A stretch of 64,000 bases of DNA, taken from the NCBI GenBank assembly GCA_019914995.1, contig CM034142.1:5413031-5477030 (forward strand), read 5' to 3'. This document shows positions 56,330 through 64,000 of the stretch, piece after piece. The DNA comes from Acanthochlamys bracteata. Taxonomy: Eukaryota; Streptophyta; Magnoliopsida; Pandanales; Velloziaceae. The position numbers were made by a program, and so were the translations under genes. Below the pieces are notes generated by a model. The model had not been told where the DNA came from and ran no database searches. It worked only from the letters and a program-made list of their open reading frames with translations. The first letter of the stretch is position 1. The number at the start of each line of letters is the position of its first letter.

Positions 56330-59267
56330 TTGTTGGCTATTTTTTTGCATATATTCCTCACTCACGCCTTTGGAATGAGTTTTTAAATCTGATAGAGATT
56401 GATATCATCTGATGGTTCAAAAAATATAACGGCTCCGAATGTTGTCATCATCTAGGGATTTTAGACTGCAAGAATGGCTCAAATTTCTGCACAATTTCAT
56501 CTCGTCTCTCCAGTATGGTTCTTCTTGATCTCCTCTGTATTCTGCGTAATCAAGAAAGATTAAAGTTTCATTGAAAGGTTAAGATATGAGTCTTAGAGTT
56601 GGACTACGTCAAGAGTTGTACGTAGTTGGAACTTAATAAGGTTTGATATTCGCAATATTTTCTTCCATATATTTTGCATATTCTCCATAAGTAAGTCTTC
56701 ATAAAATTTGTAGAATAGTCTTCTATATTCCGATTGAGTTGGCATCAAGCTGGCATGATCAGGAGTTCTAGCTTTGGCTCAACCACAAATAAAGAGTCCA
56801 AGTAGTATGGTTCTAGTAGTTCGATAAACTTGTCTCTACAACAAATTATATGATTCTTGTAGATTTAGTTACTACATGGATTTAGATCAATTTGAGCCAC
56901 AAGAGTTTGACAAGTTAACTTTACACTCGAAAAGGAGGACACCAAAAATGGCATCAATAGAGGGAGATTTATCTCTAAACATAATGTGTCAATAAGCTTT
57001 TTTTGGTTCCGCGCTTCTTTTAAGCTTGTTTATCACCAACTTCCACCATTTCTCTAAACGTCGTTCCTGTATGTATTAAGCTCAATTTCTATACAATATC
57101 TTTAGCATGTCCTCTTTCAACATGAAAACATATTAGCAAATGGTGTGTAAGTTGAGAAAGACTAAGCTAATTAAAAGGTGGTAAGTCGATCAACAACTCC
57201 TTCTTTACTTTGGTCAGCAAAGGGTTCGGTTTTAATAAAGCATCCACCATATGTTACCTATGTAAACCATTCTAGGTTGACGCATATCCGAGCACGCATG
57301 AATTCTTTAACCTTTCTAAATGATTGGACAATCAAAATTATAGGATCAGGACCCGTTATGAAATGATTATCAAGCTCTTAAGAGTTAGCACCTATAAGTT
57401 CATGCTCATTCTAGCACCCAATTAGTATGAGACTATTAAGCAGGATGGGTTGCTAAGTCAATCAAGCTAGTGCGCAAGTTGGTTTAATACAAAGGGAGTT
57501 GTTTTTTGTTTCTGCCTCAATTTGTTCGTTTGTAACTGATTCTACTCCTTATCTCTCCTCTTATATTAGGCTTGAAGAATTTGAATCTTTAGACATTCTG
57601 AAGCGAAATCCACTTAATTGTCGCTTCAAAATGGTTCTTCAACGATTGGATTCTCTTTATAAGCACTTGAGTAAATCTTACTTAGCCTCTATTAGATCAA
57701 CTTAGCATTCAATTTCTGTGATAAAAATTGATTTGATCTTTCTTTACAACATTAAATGATGTTGCGGATGTTTTTTAATCTCTCACCTATGTGCTTTCCT
57801 TTGTTATCCACTTCAAAATCTTTTGTTCTTCAAGTGAGGTCCCATAGAGAAGATGGTTGAGATGTGATGACCGAGATGGATCAGGATCAATTTCTACTAA
57901 TTTCATCATCCAGCCTGTGCGGTTCTCTCAATGTTTAACAGCTCCAAGATGGATTTAGGTCAACTTCCTCACTATGTGCTCCAATGCGTAGACTTATTCT
58001 TTGGTGATGTATAGTAGCATAGTTGGCAGATCCAGACCGAACTGCCATGGTCGATCAAAAAACAATCGATCTAGAGCACAAATCAGTTCAGGTCTGCAAA
58101 TGAATGCGATATTATGCCAAACCGTTTAACTCGGATCGACCAATCATAGTCAATTAAAGAACTGTTAATCGTCCACGGGTCAACTTGAGAATGAAATTAA
58201 AATAAAATCTGACTCGATGGCTCATTCCGTGTTGAAACATTCGAAAAATCGAGTAGCTAGTAGCTGCTCCTTGCCGAAAGGCTCTATCTAGGTTTTCTGC
58301 CAATCACCATCTAGCTAAGCTCAACTACTGTCGCTCAGTCTCAGGCGCCTCAGCTGCTCTTTGTTGATTTGCTCTTCGTCTTCGATCCTCACTTCTCTGG
58401 ACGCTGCTCTCTACTCCTTTTCATATCTCATCTCTGGTCCTGATTTCGTCACCTATTCTTCTATGGCCTCCATTTCGAGACATAAGCGTGGCTCCTCTTT
58501 ATATCTCGTCTCTAGTCTTGATTCTCCCACCTATTCATCTACGGCCTCCATAGCCGAGCAAGAGGCTACTGCTCCTTTTCGTCTCATATCCTCGATCTAG
58601 ATTTCATCTGCTCAGTAGAATGTTGCATCTTCCTCTTGGCTAATTTCTTATCAAATCTTGCTTTTCTTCTGATAATTTTTTTCTTTATTTTTTTCGATTG
58701 ATTTGCTTTGTGTTATGATGTTTTGATTTATTCGTTTTTTTATTGAGTATTGGTTGTATGATATGTTGGTTTTATGGTGTATTGATACTGTATTGGTTGT
58801 TATGGACCAAGTGTTGTTGGGAAGATGGGTAGTTGGTTGTTCTAACAATGCTACATGCTGAGGCAAATGATAAGAAAAAAGAATATTGGATATAGAATCT
58901 GTTAAACTCTTTTCTACTTTTTCTTTTCGACTCCATACTGCTTCTCAAAGTACACTAAGTCAGATAGTCATAGCTCTGCTAGTGGCAACTGCTACAGCCG
59001 TAAGTGGATAATACACGTAAGTAGGAGGGAGTAAAGGATGGGTAATAATAGTTCTGAATGAGTAAGCTTCTTTAAATTTCGATAGTTGATTAGAAGGTGA
59101 ATCTGACCTCCTCTTGTTTCCCTCTCTATTTCCGTCTCTATTGTTGTTGTGATTTCTTTACAGTTTTGTCTATTTGTACGTTTGTCCATACTTCATAATT
59201 GATCGATTGATGTGTGGTAATTTACTAATTGCAGAGATACGTTCTAAAACAGGTGGCCAACAATTAG
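56330..59267. other. unassigned stretch with short orphan open frames
   Basis: No family recognised. An open frame at 57499-57705 (68 codons) has normal-looking composition but no known motif. At 58361-58600 a Ser-rich frame contains an imperfect internal repeat of about 75 bp ('cctattcttctatggcctcc' near 58452 and 'cctattcatctacggcctcc' near 58529). A block 'gttggcagatccagaccg' at 58023 resembles 'ttcggcagatctagaccg' at 59800. The content may be the remains of a DNA transposon. Confidence 0.4.
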
Positions 59268-59501
59268 AGGGCATTTGAGAGTGCTTATGAAATAAAACTT
59301 TTCTAAAATAAAGTGTATTTTTATTTTTTTTTAAAACGAACTATATATTTTTTTTACCTAAAAAAAATAAAAATAAATAATAAAAAAATCTTACTACGTA
59401 TAATTTTTTTACACTGTCTAAATTTTTAAATAAATTTTTAAAAATATATAACTAAAAATTAAAAAATAGCGTTTGAAAAATGATTTCCCAAACGCACCCT
59501 T
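59268..59501. mobile_element. hAT-like MITE R3, copy
   Basis: Starts AGGGCATTTGAGAGTGCTTA and ends CCCAAACGCACCCTTA, with the same AT-rich core order as the copy at 49914-50172 ('aaaaaaataaaaata...', 'tctaaatttttaaataaa'). Confidence 0.65.
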
Positions 59502-60722
59502 AATCTACTTCATACCTATTTGCCAACGATGCTTTACCTACGTCAGCTCACATAGATGACAAGGCTATGACTTGTTCAGGTATAGTGCACGTTTGAATAT
59601 ACTTTGTCATCTCAAACATCTTATTTTAAAAAAATTTTGTAATATTTTACAATAATTATTTAATATTAAATAAATTATACATTATAAATTTTTTATTTAA
59701 TTTAAATAAAAACTTGTTTTCTTCATAACTTTAAATAAATTTTTCAAAAAAAAAATTGTTATTTTAAATAATTCTAAAAGTTCCCATTATACGTCTTCTT
59801 CGGCAGATCTAGACCGGTTCATCTGGAGTTTAGATCATTCTTGGGTCAGTATTAAACCGAAGACCCGTTTAAATGGACTTGAGCATTTCATCCAATAAAG
59901 CATTTAATCAAGGTCAGAATCTACCATGAACTTCTTCGTCTAAGCATTTCTGTCTCGATTCGGCCGAACTTTACCTCAAAGTCCAAACAGAAATTGTTCG
60001 GTATTCTCGTTCCTTTCTTTCGTTTGGTATCAGCTGTGATTCTACACGCACGATACTGTCCGCCTGAGATGATAACGTGGATACAAAATCGCACTACTTC
60101 GTTCAGGGGATTGCAGAAGGAACCTGCACATATGATCGTCGGGCGTGTTTTTATATCAAGTAGCTTGATGAAGGGTACTCGGCTGGTCGACAATCTACTA
60201 TGTTAGATGAATTCTTCCAAGAAGAGTTCCAGCTTGTAGGCATTTGAAATGTTCTCAGCTAGAGGCGCTAGCTTTCATTCGAATACGGGATTCTGATATG
60301 GTGAAAAGAAGGCTTCCCTCCTTACATCACCACGAACTTGCGTCATGCTCCGGTGCCGTGCACTCTTGATTATGCCATTCTAATATTAGTTTTTAGCTTT
60401 TTTCGCAAAACATATTCTAAAAGGACATCAGCATTATTTTATAATGTTTGCAAGCTTGTCCATGGTGCTCCCTACGGCTGTTCAGAAACATGTTCCACAC
60501 CAAGGAAATTTGGAGAAAACAAAAAAGGGATAAAACAAGGGCGATGCACTTCTCAATACTTTCGCTAGTTCAGAGACAGATAAAAAGAGCTTCGTCGTTA
60601 CACCATCACAGCAAACAAAATTACAAAGGAGCAGTTTCAGAAATTTGGCACTAGAACTTTACAGACCATTCCTAGAGTATGAGTGTCGAATTTGCTTTTG
60701 AAAGTTACACAAGCAACATTCA
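59502..60722. other. 3' flank of the TGA gene and intergenic stretch
   Basis: AT-rich at 59590-59770. A minus-strand open frame at 60193-59921 (90 codons) ends in a charged segment and is not recognised. Part of 60500-60722 is expected to be the 3' untranslated region of the TGA gene. No other feature is supported. Confidence 0.45.
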
Positions 60723-63700
60723 CTAGTCCCTTGGTCGCGCCAACCACAAAGAGCTCAAGGCACGCAAACGTGCAAAGAAGTCACTAATAGCAAGCAACGC
60801 TCTAGCAGCTTGACGAGTAGTTAGTATTCGATACATTTGCTGTAACATCTGCTGCCTCAATAGATCAGCCTGGCATGAAGAAGCACCTCTAGTAGCTAGG
60901 AACAAAAGACGAATGAAGTTTGATATTTGCAATAGGAAATTACCTGCCGGAGAAAATTCTCAAGTGTTCCGAGTTTGCTCATTCCAAGAGCCATCTGACC
61001 CATGTAGTTAGCCACATTATCAGAGCCATCAGTTGGGATAAGTGATGCAGATGTGAGGGTGTCCGTGAGTGACTGCTGCAATGCTTCCATTCCCTGCAAT
61101 AAAGCATCCTCAGCTTGCTGTGATGACTGCTGGAGGTTACATATACCCATCAGCTGTTGATCTGTCAAGGGTTCAAGATGGCTAGCAATTATCTGAAAGA
61201 TAAAATATTTTGAAATTTGTCAGTCATCAAAAGTAGAATGAATAATCTTTTTAAAGTGAAAATTGATTGCTTGAGAAATAATCTGGTGATTGCCTTGAGA
61301 AGTTCAGAGGAACGGAAGCCTCCCAACCACATGAAACACCTCTCTGCAGGTGTCGTCCACATTCCTGAAAGGATGTGGAAAACATCGGACTTGGTAGCAA
61401 CCAGTTTCAACCTGAAGACCTCATCGTAATGTGTCATCACAGCATCAACTAGTAGTCGCAGGTCATCATCATTCACATGAGAATTTAGAGCAGATCTTAG
61501 CTCGTTGATCTGTCTCTGATGCTCATCAAGCCACTTTGCATATTCCAAATCAAATGCTACTTGGTCTAGTGCCAACCATGAAAAAGAAACCACTATATCA
61601 AGATACAAGTAAAGCCATCTATGGTATGTTTGAAACTAGCTAATTTATAGCCAATAAAAAAATCAGTTACAAAACCTTCTGGCAATTTCTATACAGCCCA
61701 TTCATGTCTATCCAATACTGAGAACAGGCGGTAATACAAACTAAGGTAAATCTTGAAATACTAGTTTTCAGGGCATTCTAACTATGTGCATGCATCTCTA
61801 TGCTTTAATACATGTTAAGAAAGATGAAAAAGAAAGAAAAACTTTGATCTGTTGTGTACCAGAATGCATGTTCACACTTTTGAGAAGCATGTTGGATTTC
61901 CTTTTTTTTTCCATGCATAATTAGAACCTAAAACTCGAAGATGATCAATGCATAAAAATTAGTTATTGATGCACAAACCAGTTCTCCCATATGTATGACC
62001 ATAATCACCAATGCCACCATCCACTGTAAACATTCCCTGCATGACAAACAAGCAAGGTACTGGATTCATATCTAGGGAAATTATCGAAGCAAATTAGGGA
62101 ATTTTACAACAGAGACAGAGGAGAATGTTTTGTCATACTTGTTGCCTAGCTCGCTGAAGCTCCTGTTCTAGTTGCATTAACTTCAACCGGCTATTCTCTA
62201 ATTGTTGAACGTACGCCTATACTTCACATATCATTCCAATGAATGATTTATTAAAGGAAAAGACAACGATGTAGGAGTAGCACAATATATAAGGATTACA
62301 CATATCAGTTCATTCAGAATAGGTATTAGCACTGGTCTTGATATTTGAAACCCCAAGAAAATGAAAACCACAAGGTATATACAATTGTTACAGAACAAGC
62401 GTATACTGATCCCTTATGTCCTTATATTATTCAGAAACACGAATAAAGAAAGAGTTCAGACTAAGAACACTGAACAACTACTAACTTGCCTAATGCATAA
62501 ACAAAAAATGAGGAGAAAAGAAAGTTCCTTTGTAATTAAAGTGGATGCCTAAGAATCAGATTTCATTACTCTCTGATAATTCTAATATATATGGACAGCA
62601 CTGATGGTTTGCATGACAAATCAATCACCAAGTGTTGTTTCTCTTCAGCATTAAACTTGAAAGGCATTGACATTTTTTTGAGCTTCATAGTAATGGAACA
62701 TGGTACAATGGCGGCCCTCATTTGAGCTTCTGCAGAATCGCAGACAGTCATAATATGTCATGGATGCTACTGAGGTGCAGAGGTCCAGACAAAACAAAGG
62801 AATTGAGGAGGCCCAAAGGAAGAGCATTGCGGCTTCACAGGCAGCCGAAAACAGGGAGGTCAGCTTGTGTGGGTTGCTCTTGCACTTATTCGGTGCACGT
62901 AAAGCATGCATTTACAAGGAAGAAGCTCAGAAGGTTGGTGTAGTGTAGTAGTAGCTGATTGAGTATTAGGTAGTGCCGGTTAAGGAGGAGTTTAGTATCC
63001 AGTAGGAGTCTTGCATTTAGAATATGCATGTACTTAGGTGTTTGATGTTAGAAGAATACTTAGTAGTCATAATAACTTATTTAGTCTAGTAAGGAAAGTA
63101 TTTCAATTGTAACAAACTCTAGCCAGTGGCTATAAGTATTAGGAAGAAGTGCATCAGGAATAAAGTGCTTCTTCTTACATTCAATCTCTTCCTCTGTTTG
63201 TTCATCTATTCAGTATCTTGTTCATCTTCTTTTTCTCATCTTGTTTCCGTTACCTTCAATTGTTTGACACAAGTGTTACATGATACCATCATCTCACCTT
63301 TGATCTATTTAAAGAGAATTCTACTTAGGGATTATTCAACTGTCAAGACTTTGTGCCCATCTTGTAAATCAAAGATCTATAACGTGGTAAACTAAGCTGC
63401 CATCCAACTCGGCAGGTAACAATTAAGTCGTAATTTTAGAATTAATACTAGCAAAGAGGTAGAACAGCGAGGTAGGGGTTTAACTCGGAGTGAAGGTCCA
63501 TGAGATGATCAGGAGCAAATGTTCAAACTAGGGAAATTAAAAGATGAAGAACCAAAACCTTTTTCCTTAGACGACTCTTCTTTGCCGCCTCGCGGTTTTG
63601 AGCAAGTCTTCGAAGTGTCTAAACATTTTGTTCTTATATTTGTCAGCAAATGTTATACCCAAAAGAATAATTCTTGAAATAGCAGACATAGAAAGATAAT

Positions 63701-63795
63701 TTCATATGTTCTCATACCTTCAGGTTCCCTGATCTCTCATTAGTTCCAACCGAAGAATCCAGAGATGCAACTGGGCCACCTTGAGTGGTTCCATG
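60723..63795 (-). CDS. TGA-class bZIP transcription factor (3' seven exons; 5' end outside window)
   Basis: Exons read leftward: 63795-63718, 63618-63559, 62216-62139, 62036-61979, 61565-61294, 61192-60944, 60869-60723 (stop TAG at 60725-60723). The phases join without stops, giving about 313 visible residues. Basic region TLRRLAQNREAAKKSRLRKK, zipper AYVQQLENSRLKLMQLEQEL, then the C-terminal DOG1-type domain: VAFDLEYAKWLDEHQRQINE, SDVFHILSGMWTTPAERCFM, WLGGFRSSELLK, LEPLTDQQLMGICNLQQSSQ, NVANYMGQMALGMSKLGTLE, ILTTRQAARALLAISDFF, LSSLWLARPRD. TGA factors bind TGACG (as-1-type) promoter sites in the nucleus and act in defence with NPR1, or in development. The C-terminal motifs look closest to the TGA2/5/6 group, but the subgroup call is tentative. 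The fifth exon ends at a GC donor. The intron at 62217-63558 is enlarged by repeat-like DNA. Confidence 0.93.
62560..63420. repeat. probable retroelement-derived insertion in a TGA gene intron
   Basis: The 1342-bp intron between the basic-region and zipper exons contains a stretch from TGTTAGAAGAATACTTAGTAG (63047) to about 63289 (...GTTACA). It includes 'ggctataagtattagg', 'ggaataaagtgcttcttc' and a pyrimidine-rich end, the layout of a short copia LTR. A plus-strand open frame at 62760-62948 lies beside it and is not recognised. I found no convincing target duplication, so the borders are open. Confidence 0.4.
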
Positions 63796-64000
63796 CTACG
63801 ATCAAAAGTTAGAAACAGGAATCGGTAAATAAATACAGAAAATAATGGTGGTCTCTACCTAGTGAATCTACTGAGAAAAAAATAAAGATGAGTTAAAACA
63901 AGAACATCAACAGAACAGATATTTCGACTTGGAGCTAAAGTAGTAATCTTCAGAGTGGTTATGTATATGTAACCAGTACACAGTGATCACTAAAATGAGC

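Noticed and set aside
58023-59815. Direct repeat of a 'ggcagatc.agaccg' block bounding 58.0-59.8 kb as possible element ends
   Set aside because: The similarity is about 18 bp, direct rather than inverted, and no target duplication was found.
59921-60193. 90-codon minus-strand open frame downstream of the TGA gene
   Set aside because: Basic C-terminal half but no recognisable family, no splice or promoter context; kept only as a note.

Overview
This is nuclear DNA of a flowering plant. It is AT-rich and contains spliced plant genes with GT-AG introns, plant lineages of Ty1/copia and Ty3/gypsy retroelements, CACTA and hAT-type DNA elements, and a FAR1-type transposase relic. I cannot name the species. 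Two real cellular genes are visible: a four-exon PLAC8/PLANT CADMIUM RESISTANCE-type gene (about 44.08-46.43 kb, + strand) and the 3' seven exons of a TGA-class bZIP transcription factor gene (60.72 kb to beyond the window, - strand). Almost everything else is decayed mobile DNA. All calls rest on reading translations and repeats by eye; no database search was possible.

1-20.7 kb is a retrotransposon graveyard. A Ty1/copia element (+) is split by a Ty3/gypsy Athila-like element (-), whose reverse transcriptase is in turn split by a 1.4-kb CACTA element: a three-level nest. The copia 3' LTR is directly followed by a tRNA-Met-type primer site and a gag-like relic. Next come a large LTR-like repeat (family R1) with a copia gag relic, a third Athila LTR with its polypurine tract, and a second R1 copy.

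20.7-37 kb has no intact gene. It holds a hAT-like MITE, an unrecognised broken minus-strand gene with a membrane-like segment (about 24.5-25.0 kb), a decayed Ulp1/C48 protease gene (27.3-29.25 kb, +), a degenerate tandem array of about 241-bp units (31.1-32.6 kb) and a nearly full-length but broken FAR1/FHY3-like transposase gene (32.8-34.95 kb, -). The protease and transposase genes point toward each other across the array and may be parts of one Mutator-like element.

37-41.5 kb holds a third R1 copy (interrupted by a hAT-like MITE) abutting a truncated Ty3/gypsy element (-). 41.5-47.4 kb holds the PLAC8 gene. Its third intron contains a complete small LTR element of 718 bp with a perfect 5-bp target duplication and only 41 bp between its LTRs.

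47.4-56.3 kb is a DNA-transposon cluster. It has a 2.5-kb CACTA element that carries four exons, with introns, of a serine carboxypeptidase-like gene; two hAT-like MITEs; a third CACTA element with a broken transposase; a copia pol relic; and a relic of the small LTR element. 56.3-60.7 kb is mostly unassigned, followed by the TGA gene.
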